A stretch of DNA of 64,000 nt, from the NCBI RefSeq assembly GCF_014118685.1, contig NZ_JACFAK010000009.1:1-64000 (forward strand), read 5' to 3'. Position 1 is the stretch's first letter. Each line of letters opens with the position of its first letter. A model generated the notes under the pieces. The model had not been told where the DNA came from and did no database searches. It saw only the letters and a program-made list of their open reading frames with translations. The position numbers and the translations under genes are program-made. Source of the DNA: Flaviflexus huanghaiensis (GTDB lineage: Bacteria; Actinomycetota; Actinomycetes; Actinomycetales; Actinomycetaceae). This document shows, one piece after another, positions 52,826-62,858 of this stretch.

Positions 52826-54712
52826 TCATGCCTCTTCGTAGGCGCGCTTCTGCTTCTCAAGCTGCATGAGTCTCGCGAAGAGAGCGGTCTGCTCTTCGGG
52901 GTCCGAGCGTTGAAGCCTGCCTTTGATCTCTCCGATCTGCCGGGTCACGCCAGCTCGGAGTAGAGAAAGGATGATCCCGCGTGCGTAGCTCCACATCCCC
53001 TCGGGGCTGGACTGCGGAATCGGCGCCACTGCGATTTGAGAGATCGCGACGGCAACTTCCGGTCCGGCCTGGGTCGTCACCTCGTCGATGAACCAGGCGT
53101 TCGCCCGTCCATGCGGATCATCGATACCGCGGGCAGCGAGTTCCTCCGCCTTGACCGAATAGGCAGCGACTCCACCAGCGGCGCGGATCGCATCGTGAAT
53201 GGCGCGGTGAACGGGCACGACATACGTATCGGCCGGGAGGTCATCGACGCCGGCGGCGCCAGCGTAGTTCGGCATCTGGAGGATCACTTCAAGAGATTCT
53301 CGCTCTACCCGCTCAACCGGGTCGCGTAGCTGGTGCCGTGGCGCCAGCTGCGCGGGTGTGTGGCGGGCATGCCCCTGCGGCCCCCCGGCCCCCCGGACGT
53401 AGCTACGCACCGTGTCCTCGTCCATGCCGAGCCACCCGGCAAGCTGGCGGATGTACTCCCCGCGCAGAACCCTGTCACGGATGCCCGCAACCATGGGAGC
53501 AGCGGCCCGCAGGCCCGCGACTCTGCCTTCAGCGGTGCCGAGGCGAGCGCCCGTCAGGACGGAGCGGATCGCAAACGCGAAGAGCGGCTCGCGTGAGTCA
53601 ATGAGCCGATGGAGCGCCTGATCGCCGCTCTCCAGCCATACGTCTGCAGGGTCCCGACCATCTTTCGCGACCGCAATGAAGGTCTGCGCCGCGAAGGCCT
53701 GATCCTCCTCGTAGGCACGCAGTGCGGCCTTCTGTCCAGCCACGTCACCGTCGAACGTAAAGATGATTTCGCCGCCAATCGCCTGGCCACTCGACAGCAT
53801 GACACCAGCGGAGGGGGACGCGGAATCGCCGATGAGGCGACGGACGATCTTCGTATGCTCCGTGCCGAATGCGGTGCCGCACGTGGCCACGGCCGTCTTG
53901 ACGCCAGCGATATGAGCGGCCATAACGTCGGTGTAACCCTCGACGATAACGATTCTCCGTTCGGCCGCGATATGTTTCTTCGCAAGATCGAGGCCGTAGA
54001 GCACCTTCGATTTTTGGTACAGCTGCGTTTCAGGTGTATTGAGGTACTTCGGCTGACCGTCACCGATGATGCGGGCGCCGAAGCCGATCGTTTCACCCGT
54101 GATCGAATGGATCGGCCACATAAGCCGCCCTCTGAACCGGTCGTACATGCCTCGCGTCCCAGACGAAAACAAACCGGTCGCTGCGAGCTCCTGCTCCGTG
54201 AAACCCTTCCCGCGCAAGTAGCGGAGCAATTCGTCCCATGAGTCTGGCGAATATCCGACCTCGAACGCGTCGATCGCCTCCTGGTCAAAGCCGCGGCGCG
54301 TGAGGACCTCGAGGGCACGCGAATTTTCGCTGAGCCTTTCACGATAGAAAATGACAGCTTGGGTATGAGCATCGACGAGCCTGGACCGAGTCACGCCCCT
54401 GTTTTCTCTGGGCCGAGCATCGTTTCTCAGTTCGACGCCGACCTTCCGTGCGAGAAACTGGACAGCTTCGATGAAGGGGATGTGTTCGATCCGCTCGACG
54501 AAGGAGAAGACATCGCCACCCTCACCGCAGCCGAAGCAGTGCCATCGACCGACGAGGGGGCGCACATGGAAGGACGGTGTCTTCTCGTCATGGAACGGGC
54601 AAAGCCCCTTCATCGAGCCCGCGCCCGCGTGCCTGAGTGAAACGTAATCGCCGACGATCTCCTCAATCCGGACGAGCTCGCGGACCTTGTCGATGTCCTC
54701 CCTCGGGATCAC
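52826..54712 (-). CDS. dnaG: DNA primase
   Basis: This 628-aa primase makes RNA primers at the replication fork. The N-terminal zinc-binding domain has Cys38-x2-His41 and Cys59-x2-Cys62 (CPFH...CFGC). The TOPRIM domain contains VEGYTDVMAAH, and a C-terminal DnaB-interacting region follows. I start at the GTG at 54712, since VIPREDIDKVRELVRIEEIVGDYV matches the family start; this GTG overlaps the dgt stop (GTGA), and GAGGAG lies nine bases upstream. The dgt-dnaG pairing is common in Actinomycetota. Confidence 0.95.
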   Translation of the reverse strand: MIPREDIDKVRELVRIEEIVGDYVSLRHAGAGSMKGLCPFHDEKTPSFHVRPLVGRWHCFGCGEGGDVFSFVERIEHIPFIEAVQFLARKVGVELRNDARPRENRGVTRSRLVDAHTQAVIFYRERLSENSRALEVLTRRGFDQEAIDAFEVGYSPDSWDELLRYLRGKGFTEQELAATGLFSSGTRGMYDRFRGRLMWPIHSITGETIGFGARIIGDGQPKYLNTPETQLYQKSKVLYGLDLAKKHIAAERRIVIVEGYTDVMAAHIAGVKTAVATCGTAFGTEHTKIVRRLIGDSASPSAGVMLSSGQAIGGEIIFTFDGDVAGQKAALRAYEEDQAFAAQTFIAVAKDGRDPADVWLESGDQALHRLIDSREPLFAFAIRSVLTGARLGTAEGRVAGLRAAAPMVAGIRDRVLRGEYIRQLAGWLGMDEDTVRSYVRGAGGPQGHARHTPAQLAPRHQLRDPVERVERESLEVILQMPNYAGAAGVDDLPADTYVVPVHRAIHDAIRAAGGVAAYSVKAEELAARGIDDPHGRANAWFIDEVTTQAGPEVAVAISQIAVAPIPQSSPEGMWSYARGIILSLLRAGVTRQIGEIKGRLQRSDPEEQTALFARLMQLEKQKRAYEEA

Positions 54713-55899
54713 AGCGAACTCCTCAACATCCCGCACAGGCGAGCGTGCCACGCCATTGCCGACTGGTCGGTGAGCGCGGCGATCTGATCGATAATGCATC
54801 GCAACTTTGCGTCGCTATCCTCCGAACGAAGATACGGCTCAAAATACATCGTCTCCATCTCTGCGGGACGATCCCACAGAGCGTCGACGAGGTCGAAAAG
54901 CACTGACCGTTGGGACAGATAGGTGGGCTCGAGCTCCCGCGGCGCCATGACAAAAGTGACCGCTATGCCCTTGAGGAGCAGGATTTCATCCGCGATCTCC
55001 CGCGGCACGATGATGCCGCCGCGATATCGGACGGACGTCGGCGACGCCTCCGTCACCGCGGTGAGGAACCGTCCGATAAATTCCGACGTTAAGTCCTTGA
55101 GGTGTGCAAGATCTGCCTGTGAGCCGGTATACGTCTGCGGAAACAACGGGAGGAGACGGTCGAATGCGGCGCTTAAGCGGTCCGCGTCTCCCCCGTACCA
55201 GCCAACGGTTGCCTCGATGATCCGCTCGTGCTCGTCCGCGAGACGTTCGAGAACGACGTGGCCTCGGACGACCGCATCCTCAACATCGTGCACTGAGTAG
55301 CCGATGTCATCGGCGAGATCCATGATCTGCGATTCGGCGCAGAGACCATCGGCGCCGCGCCGAGCCCACTCGAACACATCCGAATCGTCCTCGTAATAGT
55401 TAAATTTCCGCTGTCCCGCCTCGACACCCCACGGATACTTGATCGTCGCATCAACCGCAGCTCGGGTGAGGTTGAGACCAGCGGGTCTGCCATCTGGGAA
55501 AAACCTCTTGGGCTCCAGCCGCGTGATGAGACGCAATGTCTGGGCATTACCTTCGAAACCGCCGATCGAGCGTGCCACCTCCGCGAGCGCGCGCTCACCG
55601 TTGTGACCGAATGGCGGGTGGCCGAGGTCATGGCAGAGACAGGCGGTCTCGACAAGGTCCTGGTCGGCGCCCACATACTTTGCCAGGGAACGGCCGATCT
55701 GGGCTACTTCGAGCGTGTGGGTGAGGCGAGTTCGAATGAAGTCGTTCGTGGCCGGGCCGAGCACTTGCGTCTTCGCACCGAGGCGGCGCAAACCCGAGGA
55801 GTGGAGGACTCGTGCTCGATCGCGCTCGAACGGTCCGCGAGCTTGGCTGTGGGCACCCTCTGGTGCCCACCGCTCGATATCGCTACTTCCGTACTCCAC
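54709..55899 (-). CDS. dgt: Deoxyguanosinetriphosphate triphosphohydrolase-like protein
   Basis: This 396-aa HD-domain protein matches the dGTPase family, which cleaves dNTPs to nucleoside and triphosphate. The metal ligands are His61 (RLTHTLE), the His90-Asp91 pair (CHDLGHPPFGHNGE) and a later Asp in LADDIGYSVHD. The N-terminal RRLGAKTQV motif is also present. It is coupled to dnaG by GTGA. Confidence 0.92.
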   Translation of the reverse strand: MEYGSSDIERWAPEGAHSQARGPFERDRARVLHSSGLRRLGAKTQVLGPATNDFIRTRLTHTLEVAQIGRSLAKYVGADQDLVETACLCHDLGHPPFGHNGERALAEVARSIGGFEGNAQTLRLITRLEPKRFFPDGRPAGLNLTRAAVDATIKYPWGVEAGQRKFNYYEDDSDVFEWARRGADGLCAESQIMDLADDIGYSVHDVEDAVVRGHVVLERLADEHERIIEATVGWYGGDADRLSAAFDRLLPLFPQTYTGSQADLAHLKDLTSEFIGRFLTAVTEASPTSVRYRGGIIVPREIADEILLLKGIAVTFVMAPRELEPTYLSQRSVLFDLVDALWDRPAEMETMYFEPYLRSEDSDAKLRCIIDQIAALTDQSAMAWHARLCGMLRSSL

Positions 55900-56029
55900 C
55901 CCTAGAGCTTACCCCGGCTACCTTCGGCGACAGAGGACTGACGGTCGGCGCACCGGCCGGCGGAGAACCGGGCCGTGGGTGCCGATGGGGACACCGTCAT
56001 CCATCTGCTGGGCGTTCGAATAGGTTGGC

Positions 56030-57187
56030 TTATCCGCCGGAGATGTTGACCTCTGCAGCCTGAATTTTCAGTTGCTGCTCGGCGGAGAGCTGCCGGGAGT
56101 CGAGCCAGAATTCCGGCAGGTGCGGCCTCTTTTCTGTGCCAGCCCTGCCCCGAGGGCCGTCGGCTGCGTCGGGGTAGTCCTGATCTGGGATATCGGCGAG
56201 ACGCTCGTCAAGCTCGGCGAGAGTGGTCACGAGGGCGAGGTCGCGGCGCCGTTCCCCACCAACGGAGAAGCCCCGCAGGTACCAGGTGATGTGCTTGCGC
56301 AACTCTCTCATGGCACGTAGTTCGTCCCCAAAGTGCTCGATCGAGTACTCCGCGTGGCGATGGATCGTCGCGGCGACGTCTCGGAAGGTAGGTCGCGCCC
56401 GGACAGTCGAGCCATGGGAATCGGCGACAAGATCGGTGAAGATCCACGGCCTACCCTGGCAGCCGCGGCCGACGACGATACCCGCACATCCGGTGTGCTC
56501 ACGCATAGCCCGCGCATCATCCGCGCTGAAGAGGTCGCCGTTGCCGAGGACGGGAATGTCGAGGTCCTCAACGAGGGTAGCGATCGTGTCCCAGTCGGCG
56601 CGGCCCGCGTAGTGTTGCGTCATCGTTCGCCCGTGTAGCGACATGGCGGCAATCCCGGCATCCTGCGCGATCCGACCGGCGTCGCGGTAGGTCTCGTGGT
56701 AAGCGTCGATGCCAACCCGGGTCTTGACCGTGATGGGGATGCCACCAGAGTTAGCGACGGCGGCGCTGACGATCGATTCGAAAAGGTCGAGCTTCCAAGG
56801 GAGCGCCGCTCCCCCGCCGCGACGCGTCACCTTCGGCACCGGACATCCGAAATTCAGATCGATGTGATCTGCCCGATCCTCGTCCACGAGCATGTTGACA
56901 GCCGCTCCCACCGTCTTCGGCTCGACGCCATACAGCTGGATGGAGCGGATCGGATCGCCCGGGTCGGGTTCGATCATTCTCAGGGTCTCGGGATGGCGCT
57001 CGACGAGCGCGCGCGTTGTCACCATTTCACAGACGTAAAGGCCTGAGATCCCGTCGTAGCCTGCCTGGCGGGCACCCTGTTCACCCGCCTCTCGGCAGAG
57101 CCTGCGGAAGGGTGGGTTGGTCACGCCAGCCATGGGGGCTAGGACGACGTCGGTGACGGTCAGTGGACCGATGGTCAGTTCAGGCAC
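56030..57187 (-). CDS. dus: tRNA-dihydrouridine synthase
   Basis: This 385-aa FMN enzyme reduces uridines in the tRNA D-loop. It shows APMAGVTNPPFRRLC at the FMN site, the DLNFGCPVPKV motif with the catalytic Cys, KTRVG, and LHGRTMTQHYAGRADW. It is of the DusB-like type found alone in Actinomycetota. Its start overlaps the end of the yibE/F-like gene by eight bases. Confidence 0.93.
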   Translation of the reverse strand: MPELTIGPLTVTDVVLAPMAGVTNPPFRRLCREAGEQGARQAGYDGISGLYVCEMVTTRALVERHPETLRMIEPDPGDPIRSIQLYGVEPKTVGAAVNMLVDEDRADHIDLNFGCPVPKVTRRGGGAALPWKLDLFESIVSAAVANSGGIPITVKTRVGIDAYHETYRDAGRIAQDAGIAAMSLHGRTMTQHYAGRADWDTIATLVEDLDIPVLGNGDLFSADDARAMREHTGCAGIVVGRGCQGRPWIFTDLVADSHGSTVRARPTFRDVAATIHRHAEYSIEHFGDELRAMRELRKHITWYLRGFSVGGERRRDLALVTTLAELDERLADIPDQDYPDAADGPRGRAGTEKRPHLPEFWLDSRQLSAEQQLKIQAAEVNISGG

Positions 57188-58313
57188 GTGCGAGCCTCGC
57201 TGCGATTCCGGTGGTCAGTGGGATGGCGAGGACGAGACCGATGGACGCGACGAGGGTGCGCACGATCTCCTCTGCGATGTCGCCGGTCGACAGTGTATCG
57301 AGAAACGTCCTGTCGATAATAGCGGCCGCCATGAGGAGGGGCAGTGCGGTGCCCACGTAGGCGAAGGCAAGCGTGTAGATCGTTGAGGCGATGTGGTCCC
57401 GGCCGACTACCATTGCCTGTCGATAGAGCTGTGTGACAGTTGCTGTGGGATTCGCTGCTCTCAGCTCCCAGACGGTTGAGACCTGGGTGATCGTCACGTC
57501 GTTGAGCGCGCCTAGTCCGGCGAGGATCATCCCGCAGATGAGTATTTGGTCGAGCTGAATTCCGTACCCGGAGAGCGACAGTGCGGAGTCCGACAGGGTT
57601 CCTGTGAGATTCGTCCAGTCAGCGGCAGTGACCGCGAGGGTTGCGGTCACGAGGAGCCCTCCCGCCGTTCCAAGGATCGCAGTCGTCGTGCGGATGGAGA
57701 TGCCGTGGGCGAGATAGATGGAGGCAAACATCATCGCTCCCGCCCCAACGATGACGACGAGGAATGGGCTCTCGCCTGCCAGCAGGGCGGGAAGCATGAA
57801 GAGGACGACGACGGCGAGGGAGATCGCGAGCCCCGCAACGGCAGCGAGACCCTTGCCGCGCGCCACGAGAGCGACAACGAGGATGTAGAGGCCAATGAGG
57901 AGCCAGAGTTCGACGTCGCGCTCGAAGTCCCAGAAGATGTAGGGCGTACCGGTGCCGACCGCGGCCGGGGTGAACATCGCCTCGATCCGGTCCCCCACGT
58001 CAAGACCGTTCGCGACGATTTCGGCAGGAACGTGCACGGGAACGTCGGTGCCCGACCCCGTGAGACTCATCCGTACCTCGGTCGCCCCGACCTCGTCGGT
58101 CTTGCCGATGTGGACGATCGTGCCGGTCTCGAGAGACACGGACTCCGCTGTGATAGGCACAGAACCCGCGGGGCTGTCACTCGGCCAGAGAACAATGAGC
58201 CCGAGGAGAGTCGCCAGTGCGAGCGGGATGACGATGGCGGCCTGCCACGCGGCAGCCCGCCTCGCCACACCCGGTCCGAGGGAGTCATCCCCGGGCCGGG
58301 TCCGCATGTGCAC
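57180..58313 (-). CDS. YibE/F family membrane protein
   Basis: This protein of about 377 aa has an N-terminal helix (IVIPLALATLLGLIVLW), an extracytoplasmic beta-rich domain (residues about 50-125), then seven or so helices including GVGTPYIFWDFERD-like entry and GALNDVTITQVSTVWELR, typical of the YibE/F family. The function is unknown. The GTG at 58313 overlaps the glyS stop; an ATG two codons later is an alternative start. Confidence 0.85.
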   Translation of the reverse strand: MHMRTRPGDDSLGPGVARRAAAWQAAIVIPLALATLLGLIVLWPSDSPAGSVPITAESVSLETGTIVHIGKTDEVGATEVRMSLTGSGTDVPVHVPAEIVANGLDVGDRIEAMFTPAAVGTGTPYIFWDFERDVELWLLIGLYILVVALVARGKGLAAVAGLAISLAVVVLFMLPALLAGESPFLVVIVGAGAMMFASIYLAHGISIRTTTAILGTAGGLLVTATLAVTAADWTNLTGTLSDSALSLSGYGIQLDQILICGMILAGLGALNDVTITQVSTVWELRAANPTATVTQLYRQAMVVGRDHIASTIYTLAFAYVGTALPLLMAAAIIDRTFLDTLSTGDIAEEIVRTLVASIGLVLAIPLTTGIAARLARA

Positions 58314-59698
58314 TAGCGGGGAATCCGCTCGTTCAGGTAGGTACCAACCTGCGACAGGTTGACGCGTTCCTGTGTCATCGTGTCGCGGTCGCGAATGGTG
58401 ACGGCCCCGTCGTCGATCGAGTCGAAGTCGTACGTCACGCAGTATGGCGTGCCAATCTCGTCCTGGCGGCGGTAGCGGCGACCAACAGCCCCCGCATCGT
58501 CATACTCGATGTTGAAGGACTGGCGAAGCTCCTTCGCGAGCTCCTTCGCCGGTCCTGTGAGCTCGGGCTTGCGCGATAGTGGAAGCACCGCTGCCTTAAC
58601 CGGGGCGAGACGTGGGTCGAGTCTGAGCACCGTGCGGGTGTCGACGCCACCCTTCGTGTTCGGGGCCTCGTCCTCCTCGTAGGCTTCGACGAGGAATGTC
58701 ATGAGCGAGCGGGTGAGGCCCGCTGACGGCTCGATGACGTAGGGGGTGTAACGCTCCCCGGTCTGCTGGTCGAAGTACTCGAGCTTCTTGCCTGAGTGCT
58801 TCGTGTGGGTGCCCAGGTCGAAGTCGGTGCGATTAGCGACGCCCTCGAGTTCGCCCCAGTCCCCACCCTGGAACCCGAACTTGTACTCGATGTCGACTGT
58901 GCGCTTCGCGTAGTGCGACAGCTTCTCTTTCGGGTGCTCGTAGTGGCGGAGGTTTTCGCGGGAGATGCCAAGGTCGACGTACCAGTCGGTGCGGGCCTGG
59001 ATCCAGTGCTCGTGCCACTCTTCATCCGTGCCGGGCTTGACAAAGAACTCGAGCTCCATCTGCTCAAATTCGCGCGTGCGGAAGATGAAGTTCCCGGGGG
59101 TGATCTCGTTGCGGAAGGACTTGCCAATCTGGGCGATGCCGAAAGGCGGCTTCTGCCGGGCCGAGGTCATGACGTTGTTGAAGTTGACGAAGATGCCCTG
59201 GGCGGTTTCCGGGCGGAGGTAGTGCAGACCTGACTCGTCCTCAACGGGCCCGAGGAATGTCTTGAGCATCATGTTAAAGTCGCGTGGCTCCGTCCACTGG
59301 CCACGGGTGCCACAGCTCGGACAGGGCAGGTCCTCAACCGGCACCGACTCGTAGTCCTCGATGCCCTTCTTGTGCGCGTACTCCTCCTGCATCTGATCAA
59401 GGCGGAAACGCTTGTGGCAGGACATGCATTCGGTCAGCGGATCGGAGAACGCAGCTAGGTGGCCCGAGGCAACCCAGACGTCTCGCGGCAGGATAATTGA
59501 CGAGTCGAGACCCACGACGTCGTCGCGGCCCTGAACGATGCTGCGCCACCACTGACGCTTGATGTTCTCTTTCAGCTCGACGCCGAGCGGGCCGTAATCC
59601 CACGCCGAACGCGTACCGCCGTAGATCTCACCGGACGGGTAAACGAATCCGCGACGCTTGGCGAGGGAGATGACGCTGTCAAGTTTCGAAGTAGCCAT
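58313..59698 (-). CDS. glyS: Glycyl-tRNA synthetase
   Basis: This 461-aa class II synthetase of the alpha2, eukaryote-like type charges tRNA-Gly. Motif 2 ([25 protein letters not shown]) and motif 3 ([14 protein letters not shown]) are clear, and [10 protein letters not shown] is characteristic. CMSCHKRF and CPSCGTRG provide zinc-like cysteine pairs. I start at [18 protein letters not shown] (59698), with AGAAAGG upstream, which matches the family; the open frame continues upstream without homology. Confidence 0.96.
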   Translation of the reverse strand: MATSKLDSVISLAKRRGFVYPSGEIYGGTRSAWDYGPLGVELKENIKRQWWRSIVQGRDDVVGLDSSIILPRDVWVASGHLAAFSDPLTECMSCHKRFRLDQMQEEYAHKKGIEDYESVPVEDLPCPSCGTRGQWTEPRDFNMMLKTFLGPVEDESGLHYLRPETAQGIFVNFNNVMTSARQKPPFGIAQIGKSFRNEITPGNFIFRTREFEQMELEFFVKPGTDEEWHEHWIQARTDWYVDLGISRENLRHYEHPKEKLSHYAKRTVDIEYKFGFQGGDWGELEGVANRTDFDLGTHTKHSGKKLEYFDQQTGERYTPYVIEPSAGLTRSLMTFLVEAYEEDEAPNTKGGVDTRTVLRLDPRLAPVKAAVLPLSRKPELTGPAKELAKELRQSFNIEYDDAGAVGRRYRRQDEIGTPYCVTYDFDSIDDGAVTIRDRDTMTQERVNLSQVGTYLNERIPR

Positions 59699-59807
59699 GG
59701 GAACCTTTCTGTAACCCGTACCTGGATGGCACGGGGGCAACGTGTCAAGTATCCCCGAAGTTGCGCGGAAACCCATATCGGGCGTGACGAGGGCCGCGTT
59801 CATGAGA

Positions 59808-59844
59808 TTGACAATCATTCTCACTCTGTCGAGAATGATTCTCA
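59808..59844 (+). promoter_or_regulatory. znu promoter with two Zur-box-like palindromes
   Basis: TTGACA (59808-59813) and GAGAAT (59831-59836) are 17 bases apart and place the start site at or next to the znuA ATG (59844). Box 1, TGACAATCATTCTCA (59809-59823), overlaps the -35. Box 2, GAGAATGATTCTC (59831-59843), is a palindrome with only its central base unpaired; it covers the -10 and abuts the ATG. Both fit the AT-rich inverted repeats bound by Zur. Zinc-loaded Zur from the fourth gene would block this promoter. Confidence 0.7.
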
Positions 59845-60794
59845 TGAAGAGAATTCTCAGCGCCGCAACGCTCGGTGTCGTTGCACTTGTCATCTCCGGG
59901 TGTTCGGCCGATACCGAGGCGGAGACAGACGCGATCACGGTCATGACCTCGACCTACCCCCTCGAATATGTCGCCGAAGAAATCGGCGGGAACCACGTCT
60001 CAGCCAGGTCGCTGACGCCGGCAGGCTCAGACGATCACGCCCTGGAGCTCTCCCCACGCCAGGTAACCGATCTCGAGCGAGCAGACCTTGTCATCACGCT
60101 GTCCGGTTACCAGAACGCCATGGACGATGCTGTTGCCGCCACGAACCCCACGAGGGTGATCGACGCTGCCGATCATGTCGACCTCAGGGAGCGCGAGGAG
60201 CTGTCCGGACATTCAGAACTCCACGAGGACGAGGAGCACTCGGACGAAGAGGCAGCCGATGACGGCCATAGTCACCTGGGGCTCGACCCCCATTTCTGGC
60301 TTGACCCTGCCCGCATGGCGATGCTCGCACAGCCGGTCGCAGATGAGCTCGCCGACATCGACCCGGACAACGCGGACGAATTCCGAGCCAACGCTGAGGA
60401 CTTCGTCGCGCGGATGGAGCAGCTGGACAGCGACTACAGGGAGGGACTCTCGCAATGTGAGAGCTCGACGTTCGTTGTCTCTCACGAGGCGTTCAGCTAT
60501 CTTGCCTTCTCGTACGATCTCGACCAGCAGGCGATCGCTGGCATCGAAATCGACACGGAACCCTCACCGAAACGCGTCGCCGAGGTCACTGCGCTGGTGG
60601 AGGACGCCGGCGTCGATGTCATCTTCACAACGTCGCAGGCCGAGCGCGGCCTCGTTCAGGCCCTGGCCGAGGAGGCTGGCGTTCGAGTCGATGTGCTCGA
60701 TGCTGCCGCAACTCAGGTCGACCCAGACCTCGACTACGATGACATCATGCGCAACAACCTCGCTAAGCTCCGAGCCGCTCTGGGTTGCCGGTGA
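59844..60794 (+). CDS. znuA: Zinc ABC transporter substrate-binding lipoprotein
   Basis: This 316-aa protein captures zinc outside the membrane. It starts with a lipoprotein signal (VALVISGC, lipidated Cys20) and has the cluster A-I pattern ([52 protein letters not shown]). A His/Asp/Glu-rich loop lies near residues 115-145, as in ZnuA. I start at the ATG at 59844 because the signal peptide begins there. No Shine-Dalgarno precedes it, consistent with a leaderless transcript. It overlaps znuC (GTGA). Confidence 0.92.
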   Translation: MKRILSAATLGVVALVISGCSADTEAETDAITVMTSTYPLEYVAEEIGGNHVSARSLTPAGSDDHALELSPRQVTDLERADLVITLSGYQNAMDDAVAATNPTRVIDAADHVDLREREELSGHSELHEDEEHSDEEAADDGHSHLGLDPHFWLDPARMAMLAQPVADELADIDPDNADEFRANAEDFVARMEQLDSDYREGLSQCESSTFVVSHEAFSYLAFSYDLDQQAIAGIEIDTEPSPKRVAEVTALVEDAGVDVIFTTSQAERGLVQALAEEAGVRVDVLDAAATQVDPDLDYDDIMRNNLAKLRAALGCR

Positions 60795-61552
60795 CGGCAG
60801 TACGACTCCGCAATGTCGGCGTTCGGATGGGATCGTCACAGATCCTGTCGGGAATCGATCTCGACATCGCGGAGGGCACGACCATGGCGATCCTCGGCCC
60901 GAACGGCTCAGGGAAGTCCTCCCTTGTCCGGGCCGTGCTCGGCATCTACCCTCACACCGGTTCGATCGAGCTTCTCGGGCAGACGCTACCTGGGCGTCAC
61001 GTCGAGTGGGGAAAGATCGGCTACGCTCCCCAGCGCCCCACGTCGACCGCAGGCGTGCCAGCCACTGCCCTCGAGGTCGTCGCGTCCGGGTTGCTTTACG
61101 GCAGGTCACTCCGCTTCAAGAAGGGCCATAAAGACAGGGCTATGGCCGCGCTCGACAGTGTCGGCCTTGCCCACCGGGCAGGGGAATCCGTCCAAACCTT
61201 TTCGGGCGGCCAGCAACAGCGCGTCATGCTCGCGCGTGCGCTCGTGTCGAACCCGTCCCTTCTTTTTCTCGACGAACCGTTCTCCGGGGTCGATAAGGAA
61301 TCGAGAGAAACACTGACCGCCACCCTGACGAAGAAGCACGATGAGGGCCTGACGATCGTTGTCGTCCTCCACGAGCTTCAGAACTTGCGTCCCCTCATCG
61401 ATCACACGATCGTCATCGAGCACGGCAGAATTGTCCACCGCGGGGACGCTCCGCGCGTGGCTCCGGGACACGACGATCCCGATCATGATCACGAACACGA
61501 GCATACGGCTGAGTGGATGTCGTTCCGCACACCCGATATGGAGGGGCTGTGA
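60791..61552 (+). CDS. znuC: Zinc ABC transporter ATP-binding protein
   Basis: This 253-aa ATPase has Walker A GPNGSGKSS, signature FSGGQQQRVMLARAL, Walker B LLFLDEPFSGVD and H-loop VLHEL. It energises zinc uptake through ZnuB. The C-terminal tail GHDDPDHDHEHEH is His/Asp-rich and may bind or sense metal inside the cell. The GTG start overlaps the znuA stop. Confidence 0.93.
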   Translation: MTAVRLRNVGVRMGSSQILSGIDLDIAEGTTMAILGPNGSGKSSLVRAVLGIYPHTGSIELLGQTLPGRHVEWGKIGYAPQRPTSTAGVPATALEVVASGLLYGRSLRFKKGHKDRAMAALDSVGLAHRAGESVQTFSGGQQQRVMLARALVSNPSLLFLDEPFSGVDKESRETLTATLTKKHDEGLTIVVVLHELQNLRPLIDHTIVIEHGRIVHRGDAPRVAPGHDDPDHDHEHEHTAEWMSFRTPDMEGL

Positions 61553-62460
61553 TGGATATTCTCGTTGAGATGTGGAGCAACGGTTTGCTACGCCGCGCCC
61601 TCATCGTCGCCGCAATCGTCGGCGTCTCCGCCCCCGTCATGGGCACCTACCTCGTCCAGCGCCGCCTCACCCTTCTCGGGGATGGTATCGGACATATGGC
61701 GCTGACCGGCGTTGCCGCCGGCTGGCTCGCCGCCGCTGCCGCTGGCGCATCGAATCGCGACGATTGGGCGGTTCCCGGAGCGGTCGTCGCCTCGATCCTC
61801 GGCGCTCTCATCATCGAATATCTGCGGGACCGGGGAAAGGCGTCCGGTGACGTCGCACTTGCGTTATTGTTCTACGGCGGAATCGCCGGTGGCGTCCTCC
61901 TCATTGGGATCGCGGGCGGCACGACAAATAACCTCAATGCCTACCTGTTCGGGTCGATTTCCACCGTCACCGTCATGGATCTGTGGCTCTCGTTCTTCTT
62001 GGCGATCATTGTCTTTATCGTCGGTCTCGGCCTTCGGCCAGCGCTCTTCGCGCTCTGCCACGATGAGGAGTTCGCGACCGCCTCGGGCCTGCCCGTGCGC
62101 GCACTGTCGGTCCTCATCTCCGTCACGGCAGCGCTGACCGTCGCGGTCGCTATGCGAGTCGTCGGTGTCCTCATGGTGTCCGCACTCATGGTCATCCCTG
62201 TTGCGACCGCACAGCTCGTGACGCGCTCCTTCGTCATGACGATGCGCCTCGCTATGCTCATCGGGGTTGTCGTCGCCGAGGCGGGCCTTATCATCACTTA
62301 TGCCTATGACATCTCGCCGGGGGCCATGATCGTGACGATCGCGGTTGGTCTGTACGCGGTCCTATCGATCATCCGGCCACTCCTAGTAAGATCGCCACAG
62401 AGGGACCCCCATCCGACCATGGATGACGCGCTGAGAGGTGACGAGTGTCAAACGCAGTAA
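61552..62460 (+). CDS. znuB: Zinc ABC transporter permease
   Basis: This 302-aa polytopic membrane protein has the ABC-3 family features: an N-terminal motif GTYLVQRRLTLLGDGIGHMALTG and about eight helices, with VGVLMVSALMVIPVATAQL near the end. It forms the membrane channel with ZnuC. The ATG shares its A with the znuC stop (TGATG), and GGAGGGG lies upstream. The frame overlaps zur by 16 bases. Confidence 0.93.
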   Translation: MDILVEMWSNGLLRRALIVAAIVGVSAPVMGTYLVQRRLTLLGDGIGHMALTGVAAGWLAAAAAGASNRDDWAVPGAVVASILGALIIEYLRDRGKASGDVALALLFYGGIAGGVLLIGIAGGTTNNLNAYLFGSISTVTVMDLWLSFFLAIIVFIVGLGLRPALFALCHDEEFATASGLPVRALSVLISVTAALTVAVAMRVVGVLMVSALMVIPVATAQLVTRSFVMTMRLAMLIGVVVAEAGLIITYAYDISPGAMIVTIAVGLYAVLSIIRPLLVRSPQRDPHPTMDDALRGDECQTQ

Positions 62461-62858
62461 CTCAGCCCTCCCGCAGGCCCACGAGGGCCCGCTCGATCAT
62501 TCGCAACACACTCGATTCGACAGATAGGTTCATGTCCGCGCAGCGGCTACACGAGATGATCACGGAACAGGGTGAAGACGTCGGGCTCGCCACCGTTTAC
62601 CGGACTCTGCAGATGTTTGCAGACGATGGCGACGTTGACTGCCTTCGCGACAGTGACGGCGAGATGCTCTACCGCAAGTGCGTGCGCGAAGCACACCACC
62701 ACCACCTTATTTGCCGACGTTGCGGGATGACGAAAGAGCTTGCCGACATGACAATCGAACAGTGGGCCGACGGTGTGGCCGCGAAGCACGGCTTCTCCTC
62801 CGTGTCCCACACGTTCGAGGTGTACGGCGTATGCGCTGACTGCCAGGCTGTCGAATGA
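62445..62858 (+). CDS. zur: Zinc uptake regulator, Fur family
   Basis: This 137-aa repressor has the Fur-family winged-helix DNA-binding half (FMSAQRLHEMITEQGEDVGLATVYRTLQMFADDG) and the metal-binding half with HHHHLICRRCG and CADCQ (two Cys pairs for the structural zinc). As the last gene of the znu cluster it is most likely Zur, acting on the palindromes at 59809-59843. It starts at GTG with GAGGTG upstream, inside the end of znuB. Confidence 0.9.
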   Translation: MSNAVTQPSRRPTRARSIIRNTLDSTDRFMSAQRLHEMITEQGEDVGLATVYRTLQMFADDGDVDCLRDSDGEMLYRKCVREAHHHHLICRRCGMTKELADMTIEQWADGVAAKHGFSSVSHTFEVYGVCADCQAVE

